Notes under the pieces: generated by a model | Database searches by the model: none | What the model was told of the DNA's origin: nothing | Seen by the model: the letters and a program-made list of their open reading frames with translations, nothing else | Translations under genes and position numbers: made by a program | Shown: piece by piece, positions 7,465-15,764 of the stretch | Layout of the letters: each line of letters starts with the position of its first letter | Numbering within the stretch: position 1 is the stretch's first letter | Source of the DNA: a virus | IMG/VR virus record: IMGVR_UViG_3300045003_000005 | Location: 1-24,985 of that record | DNA length: 24,985 nt | Reading direction: 5' to 3' (one strand)

Positions 7465-8550
7465 ATGGCGGCGCAAGGCGGCATAGATGACGTTGTTGGT
7501 ATAGCTGATACGATCGCGAGCCCCGTTGGGGCCGTGACAACTCGGCCGCTTATCCCTGTCGCATGGCAAAGCGTTGCCCCCACATTGACGACTGGAAGCA
7601 GCCCGACCCCACCCGCGCAGGGCGGCCTTGAATCGGATGGACCCAAGGCTACTGATCCTGACTTCTATGTTGGTTCGTTTGCGCTCGCCAGCGTGGCACC
7701 AACACTTGGTGTTGGCTCAACTACGACACCGCCCGGCAAGGGAGATATCGGGGATGTGTTCGGCGCTCCAGACCTTGGCATGGACGCTCAGGTCGCGGGG
7801 CTCGCGGCGTTTCAGAACGTAGCACCGACGATCGGGCCTGTCTCGGGCAGCTACCTTCCGCCTATCGCGCACGGCGACGTGGGCGACACGGGCGGCCCGA
7901 CGACACTTCAAGGTGACACAAACGACTCAAATGCGGGTGCTGGCACGCTCACGTCGTGGTCGAGCGGCACTGTGACGCTTACTTTGGGCAGTATCCCACA
8001 ACCTCGAAATCATGGGGATATAGGTGAGATGTACGGCCAAGGCGAAGGGCCGATTGGGCAAGTCGTTTGGCAGGTTGCAGTACCGACGTTGGGTGTTGGC
8101 GCGCTAGTGACACCCACTGGTAAAGGTGACATCAATGATCCCTACGCATGGATGGACTCCATTGCGTATTTCACTAGCCAACCGTACCCGATTATCTATA
8201 GCGAGAACGTCAGCCCATCGTGCGCGATCACGGGCGGCATCATGTACCTGGGCGTGTACTCCTACAGTGAGAACATGAGCCCATCGGCTACTATCACGGG
8301 CGGAGCATTCACCTCCTCACTGTTCGTTTACACCAACTGGCCGGCTGAAAACATGAGTGCGTCCGCGACCATAACGGGCGGCAGCTTCTTCCTTGGTTTG
8401 GTGGTTTACTCGAACTGGCCGGCTGAGAACATGAGCCCATCGGCTACTATCACGGGTGGAAACTTCTTCCAGGGGCTTGTAACCTACTCGAACTGGCCGG
8501 CTGAGAACATGAGCCCGAGCTGCCATATTACCGGAGGAACTTTCACATGA
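7465..8550 (+). CDS. Repeat-built virion protein, possible fibre or tail appendage (361 aa)
   Basis: The protein is made of two kinds of repeat. Residues about 30-230 hold five degenerate units with a VAPTLGVGS core and a GKGDIGD-type end (variants GQGGLES, AHGDVGD, NHGDIGE, GKGDIND). Residues about 247-361 hold five units with SENMSPSATITGG followed by a hydrophobic YSNWPA-type strand, period 26 residues in the last four. It has almost no helix-forming sequence and few charged residues, which suggests a beta-repeat fibre or solenoid. CGGAG before ATG 7465 and the terminator just upstream make it the first gene of the tail block. It couples to the next gene by ATGA. I know of no function for this repeat combination; virion appendage is inference. 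Confidence 0.75.
   Translation: MAAQGGIDDVVGIADTIASPVGAVTTRPLIPVAWQSVAPTLTTGSSPTPPAQGGLESDGPKATDPDFYVGSFALASVAPTLGVGSTTTPPGKGDIGDVFGAPDLGMDAQVAGLAAFQNVAPTIGPVSGSYLPPIAHGDVGDTGGPTTLQGDTNDSNAGAGTLTSWSSGTVTLTLGSIPQPRNHGDIGEMYGQGEGPIGQVVWQVAVPTLGVGALVTPTGKGDINDPYAWMDSIAYFTSQPYPIIYSENVSPSCAITGGIMYLGVYSYSENMSPSATITGGAFTSSLFVYTNWPAENMSASATITGGSFFLGLVVYSNWPAENMSPSATITGGNFFQGLVTYSNWPAENMSPSCHITGGTFT
8203..8547 (+). repeat. Tandem coding repeats, 78-bp period
   Basis: Units begin (GAGAAC or GAAAAC) at 8203, 8269, 8347, 8425 and 8503: the first spacing is 66 bp and the next three exactly 78 bp. Bases 8269-8300 and 8425-8456 are identical over 32 bp, two units apart, so similarity is at DNA level and points to recent duplication or gene conversion. 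All spacings are multiples of three, so unit number can change without a frameshift. Confidence 0.9.
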
Positions 8551-9530
8551 TTGAGCGCGCACCCCTACTTTGGCTGCCCAAGATCAAGGAATTGGTGGTC
8601 CCAGCGCGGTTTCGCGGAGTCGGTATAGCGGGTTTCTACAAAATGGAAGCTCGCAAACCCGATGGCCGCATTCGCCCGCTCACAGGATGGTTCCCGAACC
8701 TCATCACCAACGGCGGCTTGGACCAGTACGCTGGGTCGAGCTGGAATTCAACATGCGTGGTTGGCACCGGCAACACGGCTCCTGCTTTCACCGATACGCA
8801 GCTCGTGTCGCAAGTCGGCTCTACCACGTCAACGAATTTTATCAACACTGGAGCCCAAAGCTCTCCGCCGTATTACGGTTGGACTCAGACACAGTTCAAC
8901 TTTCCGATCGGTACAGCCACTGGCAACCTGTCTGAGGTGGGAGTTGGAACCTCGGCGACGACGTTGTTCTCTCGTGCGCTGATTCTCGACGGTGGCGGCA
9001 GCCCAACTACGATTACGATTCTCAGCAACGAGGCGCTGTATGTGACCTATCAGGTCAACCACTATGTGCCAACTACTGACTATACCAACTCCTTCACGTT
9101 GAATGGCACGACCTACAACTTCACGCTTCGAGCGGCGACCGCGACCAGCTCCAGCGCGTGGGGTTATCGGCCAAATGACCCTGGCTATCTGTTCGGCGAC
9201 GGCGGCCCTGGCGGCGGCAATTTCTCCTCGCTAAACGTGAGCAACGGCTCGATTGGCGCCATCACTGGCGATATTTCCGGCACCGGGTCCGGTGCGGGCA
9301 GCGCATCGCATAGCGCGTATACCAATGGCACGTACTCCTGGGCCGTAACTGCTACCTGGGGTCTAACCAACGGCAACGTATCTGGCGGTGTGAGCGCAGG
9401 CGACCTACTTTTTGGCGTCAATAACGCGTCGCGCGGTCGGTATCAATGGGGGGTTACCCCCACGATCCCGAAAGACAGCTCTCACGTCTTGACTCTCAAC
9501 TTCACGAACCAATGGGTGCGAGGACCCTAA
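8547..9530 (+). CDS. Virion/tail fibre-like protein (327 aa)
   Basis: The N-terminus carries a pattern I recognise from many phage tail-associated proteins: a short basic lead, then GWFPNLITNGGLDQYAG (about 47-63), later NLSEVGVGTSATTLFSRALI and a GSPTTITILSNEALYVTYQV strand series (about 130-175). The second half is Gly/Ser/Asn/Thr-rich with beta-strand alternation and no charged helix. This suggests a trimeric or surface-exposed beta structure. The start overlaps the previous stop (ATGA) and the stop overlaps the next start (TAATG), so three fibre-like genes are translated together. Which virion part it belongs to is not determined; head fibre or tail fibre are both possible. Confidence 0.7.
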   Translation: MIERAPLLWLPKIKELVVPARFRGVGIAGFYKMEARKPDGRIRPLTGWFPNLITNGGLDQYAGSSWNSTCVVGTGNTAPAFTDTQLVSQVGSTTSTNFINTGAQSSPPYYGWTQTQFNFPIGTATGNLSEVGVGTSATTLFSRALILDGGGSPTTITILSNEALYVTYQVNHYVPTTDYTNSFTLNGTTYNFTLRAATATSSSAWGYRPNDPGYLFGDGGPGGGNFSSLNVSNGSIGAITGDISGTGSGAGSASHSAYTNGTYSWAVTATWGLTNGNVSGGVSAGDLLFGVNNASRGRYQWGVTPTIPKDSSHVLTLNFTNQWVRGP

Positions 9531-10198
9531 TGGCTCTCCCGAACAACACACTTTCCACGACGCCAATCGTTGCGCCGTTCATGGCTCCGCGCACGACACT
9601 ACGGTTCAACCGTAAAGCTGGCGCGACGGACGTTCACCCTGGCGGCATCCATCTCGGAGATGCTAGCCAGGGGTTGAACTATCAGGTGTGGCAGGCGCGC
9701 ACAGACGGAACCAACATTTACCTATCCGCGCCGAACACGCCCGAGTTTGTGCAGCTCTCGAACACGAGCGCGGTTTGGGTGTCCTTGGCGTTCGACCAGA
9801 ACGCGCGCCCTTTCATTGGGTATGTCAACCAGAGCGGACAAGCGTTCTTCTACTGGTTCAGCACATTGGTCAACCAGTTTGTGACGACGCAACTTCCGAC
9901 GACCGGGCTATACGACCGGATTTTTTCAGCCGTCGATGACCTGCGCCCGCTGAATATCTCGGCTTCCGACATCATTTTGGTGTACGTGCGCGGGACAACT
10001 TTGTACATGCGGGTGCAGCGCGACCGCTTCAACGTCGAGTACACCTTGGGCACCGTCCCGTGGGGGAAATTGGTGCAAGTGTACATGAACACCCATTATA
10101 GGTTTCAATTCGCATTCCAGGCGGTACAGCAGGGCCAAGACTCCCCCTTGCCGCCAGGAGAGTGGAACCCGGCCCTCGGGCTCAACGAACCGGCATAG
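9530..10198 (+). CDS. Virion structural protein, beta-propeller-like (222 aa)
   Basis: ATG 9530 is in a TAATG overlap and follows AGGA at 9521, so it is chosen over an upstream in-frame start. The sequence contains VSLAFDQNARPFIGYVNQSGQAFFYW and DIILVYVRGTTLYMRVQRDRFNVEYTLG, strand pairs with the 'DQN-RP' and 'QRDRF' motifs that I associate with a common family of phage structural proteins of the tail module. Repeated aromatic strands suggest propeller-like blades. It lies directly before the adaptor gene. Molecular role is unknown; tail or head-tail accessory structural protein is inferred. Confidence 0.65.
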   Translation: MALPNNTLSTTPIVAPFMAPRTTLRFNRKAGATDVHPGGIHLGDASQGLNYQVWQARTDGTNIYLSAPNTPEFVQLSNTSAVWVSLAFDQNARPFIGYVNQSGQAFFYWFSTLVNQFVTTQLPTTGLYDRIFSAVDDLRPLNISASDIILVYVRGTTLYMRVQRDRFNVEYTLGTVPWGKLVQVYMNTHYRFQFAFQAVQQGQDSPLPPGEWNPALGLNEPA

Positions 10199-10206
10199 GC
10201 AAGCAT

Positions 10207-11379
10207 ATGACACTCGCAGTTACAGGCGCAGACGGACGGTACTACTGGTTCGGCAACAACCAAGCCGGCGTCACAGGCGGGCAGATCAACTTCGTGGGCT
10301 CACCGCAGCTCTTGACGGGCACGGCGGCGCTCACATGGACGATCATGCAGCGCTCCGGTGATGGCAGCTATCCGGTCGTCACGTACTCAACGCACAGCGA
10401 CGGCAGCTCGCCGGTCAGCCAACAGGTTGGCTCAGAAGGCACGCCGCAAGCGACCATCAACGAAAGCGGGCTCATCTCGGTCAACCTGACCGGCGCGACC
10501 GGCTTCATGATTAACGTCACAACGGCAGGCGGCAACCCAACTCCGGGTGCAGCGGATTGGGTGTTGGCACTCGCCATTACGCGCAATTCCGACGAGACGT
10601 TGCCGTGGGATGCGCCCAACCCGTTCGACCCGACAGCATTCAACTTCAGCGAGCCGCCCGACACTACTGGCGACCCCAACACTGACACTCTGGCCAACTT
10701 GCGCCAGCGACTCCTGATTGACTTGGGATTCGCCACTCAGGCGGCCAATCCACCGCCCGGCATGGCGCTCTACTGCAACAATGTGTTGTACGGTGTGCAG
10801 AAGTGGTTGTATCGGAAGTTCCCGGCGCTCAACACTCGGCATTTCTTCCGTTGGAAGATGATACCGGGTCAGCGGTTCTATTCGCTGAAAGACAATGACG
10901 AGAATCCACTTGCCAACTACCGGCTCGATCCGCTGAAAACCATCGAGTGGGCAGGTATTCAAGACACGCGCAACGTCTGGTATCCGCTCATCGAAGGCAT
11001 TCCTCCGCCGCTGTACACGATGATTACGAAGCCGTGGCGGCCGGCGCGGTACACAATCCGTCAGGGCATCGAGGTATATCCGGCTCCCGACCAGACTTAC
11101 TGGCTGTGGATGCGCGGGCATTTCAATCTCATGCCGTTTGCGGCTGACACCGACATCACCACGCTCGACAGTGAGTTGGTGTACCTGTACGCCTTGGCTC
11201 GCGCGAAGGCGCACTACGGCCATCCTGACGCTCGCGACATCGCGGCGCAGGCCAACAGCTATCGTGGTGAGCTGATCGCGGGAACGCACAAGACGGCGCA
11301 CTACGTGCCGGGCACGATTTCTGTGCCACCGGCTGTGCGGCCGACGCTGATTCAATATCAGGACAACCAGAGCGGTTAA
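10207..11379 (+). CDS. Head-tail adaptor with extra N-terminal beta domain (390 aa)
   Basis: Residues about 160-385 resemble podovirus adaptors (tail tubular A / gp4 role), which bind below the portal: a helix LANLRQRLLIDLGFA, then MALYCNNVLYGVQKWLYRKFPALN, a beta middle with RWKMIPGQRFYSL and VYPAPDQTYWLWMRGHF, and a C-terminal helix LVYLYALARAKAHYG. Adaptors are usually about 160-200 residues. Here about 150 residues of Gly/Thr/Val-rich sequence, Ig-like in appearance, precede it. ATG 10207 is used; a GTG at 10162 would overlap the previous gene and its AGGAG is too close. The nozzle-like gene follows, the normal order. The call rests on pattern and order. Confidence 0.65.
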   Translation: MTLAVTGADGRYYWFGNNQAGVTGGQINFVGSPQLLTGTAALTWTIMQRSGDGSYPVVTYSTHSDGSSPVSQQVGSEGTPQATINESGLISVNLTGATGFMINVTTAGGNPTPGAADWVLALAITRNSDETLPWDAPNPFDPTAFNFSEPPDTTGDPNTDTLANLRQRLLIDLGFATQAANPPPGMALYCNNVLYGVQKWLYRKFPALNTRHFFRWKMIPGQRFYSLKDNDENPLANYRLDPLKTIEWAGIQDTRNVWYPLIEGIPPPLYTMITKPWRPARYTIRQGIEVYPAPDQTYWLWMRGHFNLMPFAADTDITTLDSELVYLYALARAKAHYGHPDARDIAAQANSYRGELIAGTHKTAHYVPGTISVPPAVRPTLIQYQDNQSG

Positions 11380-11381
11380 TC

Positions 11382-14099
11382 ATGCGTCCAGTACCCATGA
11401 CAGTGTTGAAGGGCGGTATCAACCGCCTGAAGGTGAAAGGCGGGGCAAGCGCTCAGCAGCTCTACGACCTGACGAATGCTTACATCACCCAGGCAGGTAC
11501 GGTCGTGCCCCGCGAAGGCACGATCCGCTTTGCGACACTCAACAGCTCGACGGTAGGGCTCGCTGCGTTCAAAGGCCAGCTCAACGTGTTCTCCACGTCG
11601 CTTCAGACAGTACCCTCTGGCTTCGTATGCAACATACTCGCCCACCCGACCAATCCAGCCGCGACGCTGAGCATCATTTGGTTTGCCAAGCCATTCATGG
11701 GCTTCCTCTATGTGGTGGCTCAGTTCAGTACGGGCGAGGTGTTCCACTACTGGCTGCAAAGCAACGGCACCTGGGCCGCCAACACCGTCTACAAGACAGG
11801 CAATATCGTCATACCGCTGGCGAGTCCGAATGGCTTAGCCTATCAGGCTACCCGCAACATGCCGCAGAACTCCGTATGGACTTCAAACTCCAACGTGACC
11901 GCCGGCACGGTCATCGAGCCCAGTGAATACACCGGCTTTGCGTATCGCGCCGTGGCTGTGGCCGGCACAACGCCGCACACAGGAACGACGGAACCGACGT
12001 GGCCGACTACTCAGGGCGGCATCGTGCAGGAGTTTGGCGACTTCGACACAACGCAGGCTGCTAATACCGGATCGTCCAACACCGCCCAGCCGTTGGGTCA
12101 GAACATCACAGACCGATATGGTGACTCTGAGACGATCGCGGGCAACACCGGCACGGTCAGCAGCATTACGACAACCGCCCAGGCCAGCACGACTGTTACA
12201 ACTTGGGCTCCCGGCACAACCTATGCGCCGGGTAGCGTCGTGCAGCCTAGCACCGGCCAAGGCGCTTTCATCAACGCCATTCCGAACGGCGACTTCGAGG
12301 CGGGCAACGATGGCAACTGGACGTTCAGCTCTGGCAACGTGACGATTCAGAGCAGCAACGTCTACCAGGGTAGCTTTGCGGTGAAACTCCAGCCGGGCTC
12401 AGGCCACGGTACGGAGTACACGCGCATGTTCAATTTCGGCACGGTTACGCCGGGCCAGAGTGTGACCGCGAGCGCCTATGTGAACCCAAACAACAGCGGC
12501 GCTGACACGACGATGTACCTGTTCTTGGACTGGTATAACAGCTCCGACGTGCTACTCAGCTCGACGCAGAGCAGCGGTCAGCAGGGCGGCGGCTACCGGC
12601 AGGTCAGCGTTACTGGCAATGCGCCCACTGGCGCGGCTCACGTGCGCGTGCGCATTCAGTCGCAGACCGGCACGAGCCCGAACCCGAGCTACGCAGACTT
12701 GGTGACGTGGAACTTGGAGACCCCGGCATCGGTATCCAACTTCCTCTATGAAGCTGTGCAGGCGGCGGCCGGCGCTTCAGGTTCCACGGAGCCAACTTGG
12801 CCCACCACGGCAGGAAACACCGTTGTTGACAATCAGGTGACGTGGAAAGCCATCGGCACCTCGATCATCACGTGGCAGGCCATTCCGATCATGCAGTCAG
12901 GCGCGACGGAGCCGACGTGGCCGACTTCTATCGGAAACACGGTCAACGATCCGAGCACGTACACGACGCAGGATGGTCATGTGACTAATACCAGCATGTC
13001 GTGGACCACTATCAATCGGCAGGTCACGGACACCAACAATCCGAACACGACGGCTGTCGTCCTGGGAGCTTCGCATGTATTCGCCGGCAACGCCGACATC
13101 TGTTCCTATTCCGCTGCCGTTGACCCTATGGACTGGACCACAACGAACAACGCGGGTTATCTACCCACCGGGCTCAACAACTACGGCGACAATCCAGTTG
13201 CCGTGTTGGCTCTATACCGCTCCAACCTGATCGTCATGAACTCGGGCGGCTACCAGATGTGGCAGATCGACCCCGATCCGCAAAACATGGCGCTGCTCGA
13301 TGCTCAGCCGGTCGGGTCTATCTGGACCCGCGCCGCGCAGTCGGTTGCGAACGACCTGCTGTTCTTGACAGAGGTTGGTGTGCGCAACTTGGGCACGGTT
13401 GGGGCCACGGCGAACATGGCGGTGGGCTCGACAGGTCAGCAGGTTGACCCGTTGGTGAAAAAGCAGATCGACAACGGCATCTACACGCCTATCTCCCTGT
13501 ACTATCCTGGGCGCGGCCAGTATTGGCTGTTCTTCGGGCCGCAGGCGTTCGTGCTGACCGTCAACGGCACGAACCAGAAGACGTGGAGTCGGTACACCTT
13601 CCCCGACACCATCACTGACTGGTGTTTGAACGGCGAGACGCTGTACATGCGCTCGGCTGGTAATCTCGTTTGGCAGTTCGACTACAACACGCTGGTCGAT
13701 GACTCGGGCGGAGCGAACACGGCTTTCACCTCGGTCATTCAGTGGCCGTACCTCGACGCGGGCTCCATCGGGTTCAACAAAGACATGGTTGGCTTCGACC
13801 TGATTGGCACGGGAGCTGTGACCGTGCAATTCGGTTGGAATGAGCAGGACAAGACGACGTTCTCAGACGATCCTGGCTTTGCGACCAGCACGAACGTTTC
13901 CGCGCCGTACACGCTGAACATCATGGACACCGTGCCAGGGCAGCCTGTGCCATTCCCAATGTCTGCGCCGAGCTACACGATGATTTTGAAGTTCAACTCC
14001 AACCAGCCCAACCTCGGCGCGAAGAACTCGCAGTCCTGGGAATGGGAAGCGGCCAACATTTACGTCAACGATTTCCGGGGCGGAGGCTCAACAGGATGA
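11382..14099 (+). CDS. Tail nozzle (tail tubular B-like) protein with inserted carbohydrate-binding-like domain (905 aa)
   Basis: The likely role is the tube or nozzle below the adaptor. The N-terminus (about 1-130; GGINRLKVKGGASAQQLYDLTNAYI) and C-terminal half (about 560-900; GGYQMWQIDPDPQNMALLD, WTRAAQSVANDLLFLTEVGVRNLG) fit this class, which tends to be propeller-like. Between them lie three TEPTWPT motifs (residues 203, 469 and 509), each after a YxAV-type strand, resembling carbohydrate-binding modules, and a jelly-roll-like segment at about 298-446 beginning NGDFEAGNDGNWTFSSG, a typical CBM4/9-like opening. Several insertions would explain why it exceeds the 590-800 residues usual for nozzles. 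It ends in an ATGA overlap with the next gene. Confidence 0.65.
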   Translation: MRPVPMTVLKGGINRLKVKGGASAQQLYDLTNAYITQAGTVVPREGTIRFATLNSSTVGLAAFKGQLNVFSTSLQTVPSGFVCNILAHPTNPAATLSIIWFAKPFMGFLYVVAQFSTGEVFHYWLQSNGTWAANTVYKTGNIVIPLASPNGLAYQATRNMPQNSVWTSNSNVTAGTVIEPSEYTGFAYRAVAVAGTTPHTGTTEPTWPTTQGGIVQEFGDFDTTQAANTGSSNTAQPLGQNITDRYGDSETIAGNTGTVSSITTTAQASTTVTTWAPGTTYAPGSVVQPSTGQGAFINAIPNGDFEAGNDGNWTFSSGNVTIQSSNVYQGSFAVKLQPGSGHGTEYTRMFNFGTVTPGQSVTASAYVNPNNSGADTTMYLFLDWYNSSDVLLSSTQSSGQQGGGYRQVSVTGNAPTGAAHVRVRIQSQTGTSPNPSYADLVTWNLETPASVSNFLYEAVQAAAGASGSTEPTWPTTAGNTVVDNQVTWKAIGTSIITWQAIPIMQSGATEPTWPTSIGNTVNDPSTYTTQDGHVTNTSMSWTTINRQVTDTNNPNTTAVVLGASHVFAGNADICSYSAAVDPMDWTTTNNAGYLPTGLNNYGDNPVAVLALYRSNLIVMNSGGYQMWQIDPDPQNMALLDAQPVGSIWTRAAQSVANDLLFLTEVGVRNLGTVGATANMAVGSTGQQVDPLVKKQIDNGIYTPISLYYPGRGQYWLFFGPQAFVLTVNGTNQKTWSRYTFPDTITDWCLNGETLYMRSAGNLVWQFDYNTLVDDSGGANTAFTSVIQWPYLDAGSIGFNKDMVGFDLIGTGAVTVQFGWNEQDKTTFSDDPGFATSTNVSAPYTLNIMDTVPGQPVPFPMSAPSYTMILKFNSNQPNLGAKNSQSWEWEAANIYVNDFRGGGSTG

Positions 14100-14617
14100 T
14101 AGTCCGTTGCTACAACGATCCATACCTACTGGATTTTCTGAAGGTCTGCGCCTCCATGCCGAAAGACGAGCAGGCGCAGCTCGAAGCATTCACCGGAGTC
14201 AAATACGATGTCGATGGTGCGGCTGTGGGCAACTTTACGTCTCCTGGCCCGAAGTGGGTCATCAAAGCTGCCGAGACCGAAGCGGAATTCGATGCTGGGC
14301 TCGCCCAGCCGATCGTCGTCGGCGGCTTCAACCCCCAACGGCCTGGAGTCTTCCGCGACTTCCTCCTCACCACTCCCCAGGCATGGGAAGGGCGAAACTG
14401 GTATCACGTGACGCGCATTTGCAAGCGCATCATGGACGACATGCTCCACAGTGGTTTTTGCCACCGGCTGGAATGCGTTGTGCCGGCCGCCAGGGTGGAA
14501 AGTCGCCCCGAGCTGGTCAGATGGTATAAAGTCCTGGGCTATAACAAAGAAGGGCCCCACTACGGGTACTGCGCGAACGGCGCGGATGCGATCAGTTTTG
14601 CCCGAGTGAGACACTGA
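14096..14617 (+). CDS. GNAT-fold internal virion-type protein (173 aa)
   Basis: Residues about 75-172 look like a GNAT (N-acyltransferase) fold: a beta strand, helix RICKRIMDDMLHSGF, strand HRLECVVPA, then WYKVLGYNKEGPHYGYCANGADAISFARV, the usual 'LGF..EG' ending. The acetyl-CoA loop (Q/RxxGxG/A) is not evident, so it may have no enzymatic activity. T7 gp13-like internal virion proteins have a similar position after the nozzle and before the ejection proteins, and some carry this fold. The start is in an ATGA overlap (AGGATGA). An alternative is a virion-carried acetyltransferase acting on host proteins, but nothing in the sequence proves catalysis. Confidence 0.6.
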   Translation: MIVRCYNDPYLLDFLKVCASMPKDEQAQLEAFTGVKYDVDGAAVGNFTSPGPKWVIKAAETEAEFDAGLAQPIVVGGFNPQRPGVFRDFLLTTPQAWEGRNWYHVTRICKRIMDDMLHSGFCHRLECVVPAARVESRPELVRWYKVLGYNKEGPHYGYCANGADAISFARVRH

Positions 14618-14618
14618 C

Positions 14619-15200
14619 ATGGGTACGAACAACTCTGCTGCCAATGCGGCGAACGCTGCGAATGCCGATCGGCAGAATCAGATCAATGCATCGATCGCGC
14701 AGATCACGAGCGCGTATGCATCGCCGCAGCGGCAGGCGCAGATCGACCAGTATGGCCAGCAAGTCGGCAACTACCTCACCGGGCAGGTCAACGCACAGGA
14801 GGCGACCAATGCGCGCAACCTGAAGTTCGCCATGGCTCGCTCTGGTTTGACTGGCGGCTCGGCCAATGTCGATGCCAACACGCAGCTCTCGAAGGATTAC
14901 TCGACTGCGTTGCTCCAGGCGTCGCAGCAGGCGCAGAACGCCAAGGCAAGCTTGCAGCAGTCGGATATCAGCGCGAAGAACCAGCTCATCGGGCTTGCGC
15001 AGAACGGCTCGTACATCGGGCAAATTCCGACACAGATTGCTCAGGCTCAGAGCGCGAGTCTCGGGGCTGCGCAGAACTTCGCGAACCCCCAAGCTTTGGG
15101 GAATTTGTTCGCGAACACGGCGCAGATTTACAATAACGAGCAGACGGCTTCTGCCAACCGCAGGGCGCAGGCGTCGCCAATCGGTAGCTTGTACGGGTGA
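14619..15200 (+). CDS. Internal virion / DNA ejection protein candidate (193 aa)
   Basis: Ala/Gln/Asn/Ser-rich, helical sequence with no domain signature: N-terminal AANAANAANADRQNQ repeat, then ASQQAQNAKASLQQSD-type heptads. Such composition is typical of podovirus ejection proteins (T7 gp14 and P22 gp7 class), which leave the capsid first and form a channel through the envelope. It begins MGTNNS, one of four consecutive genes with an MGT start. A GAGTGAGA ribosome-binding region precedes ATG 14619, and it begins one base after the previous stop. A bona fide ejection role is inferred from order and composition. Confidence 0.6.
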   Translation: MGTNNSAANAANAANADRQNQINASIAQITSAYASPQRQAQIDQYGQQVGNYLTGQVNAQEATNARNLKFAMARSGLTGGSANVDANTQLSKDYSTALLQASQQAQNAKASLQQSDISAKNQLIGLAQNGSYIGQIPTQIAQAQSASLGAAQNFANPQALGNLFANTAQIYNNEQTASANRRAQASPIGSLYG

Positions 15201-15203
15201 TGC

Positions 15204-15548
15204 ATGGGCACTGGAACCTTTTTCAGCAAAATGGCGAGCTTCGACCCGTTGGCGCATGCGTTGCATTTGCCGGGTGCCAACAAGTACGAGCAGCTTCAAG
15301 CGAGTCAGGCGGCCGGTAACTCCAGCCGTGGGCCGTACCAGGGCGTCGCGCCAACGCTCGCGGGGGCCAACGCGGGATACGCTGCTGGTGGGCCGGGCTC
15401 GAACCCGAACTATACGCCGTGGACGATGCCGACGATCGGCAACGGCTGGCAGCGGTTCGCGGCAAGTCAGGGTAGCAAGATGGCGAGCCCGTGGGGGCCA
15501 CAGGACAACTCTGGCGTGAAAACGCAGAACATGGGCGGTGGGTTCTAA
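15204..15548 (+). CDS. Small ejection-region protein, MGTxxF family (114 aa)
   Basis: Starts MGTGTFFSKMASFDPLAHALHLPGANKYEQ, after which the protein is Gly/Ser/Pro/Asn-rich and probably unfolded, with a C-terminus NMGGGF. A GGGTGA ribosome-binding site overlaps the end of the previous gene. No family recognised. The N-terminus matches those of the two following genes (MGTKNFF, MGTEEFW), so it may be targeted to the same place in the virion. Confidence 0.6.
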   Translation: MGTGTFFSKMASFDPLAHALHLPGANKYEQLQASQAAGNSSRGPYQGVAPTLAGANAGYAAGGPGSNPNYTPWTMPTIGNGWQRFAASQGSKMASPWGPQDNSGVKTQNMGGGF

Positions 15549-15549
15549 C

Positions 15550-15762
15550 ATGGGCACCAAGAATTTCTTCGTCAAGCATGCAATGCCAACACAGGGCATG
15601 AACATGGAGGCTCGGGCTATTAGCTCGGGTGGGTACGCGGCGCGAGCTGCCGGCATGCAAGGCAACAAGGACTTGGGCGCTGCAATGGCGGCTGGACGAC
15701 ACGGCCTGAAGGCCACAACGAAGGACGCGGCAAGTAACGCGCCCGGTCCCAAGAGGACGTAA
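15550..15762 (+). CDS. Small ejection-region protein, MGTxxF family (70 aa)
   Basis: Starts MGTKNFFVKHAMPTQG; the rest is Ala/Gly/Met-rich with a basic C-terminus (GLKATTKDAASNAPGPKRT). ATG 15550 lies one base after the preceding TAA and is chosen over a GTG at 15538 that would overlap the previous gene. No known family. Size and composition suggest a minor virion component or a chaperone-like partner of ejection proteins, which is inference. Confidence 0.55.
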   Translation: MGTKNFFVKHAMPTQGMNMEARAISSGGYAARAAGMQGNKDLGAAMAAGRHGLKATTKDAASNAPGPKRT

Positions 15763-15764
15763 CC

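Noticed and set aside
8203-8547. CRISPR-like array or diversity-generating variable repeat
   Set aside because: Repeats are in frame, 66-78 bp and protein-coding; no reverse transcriptase, template repeat or spacers are present.
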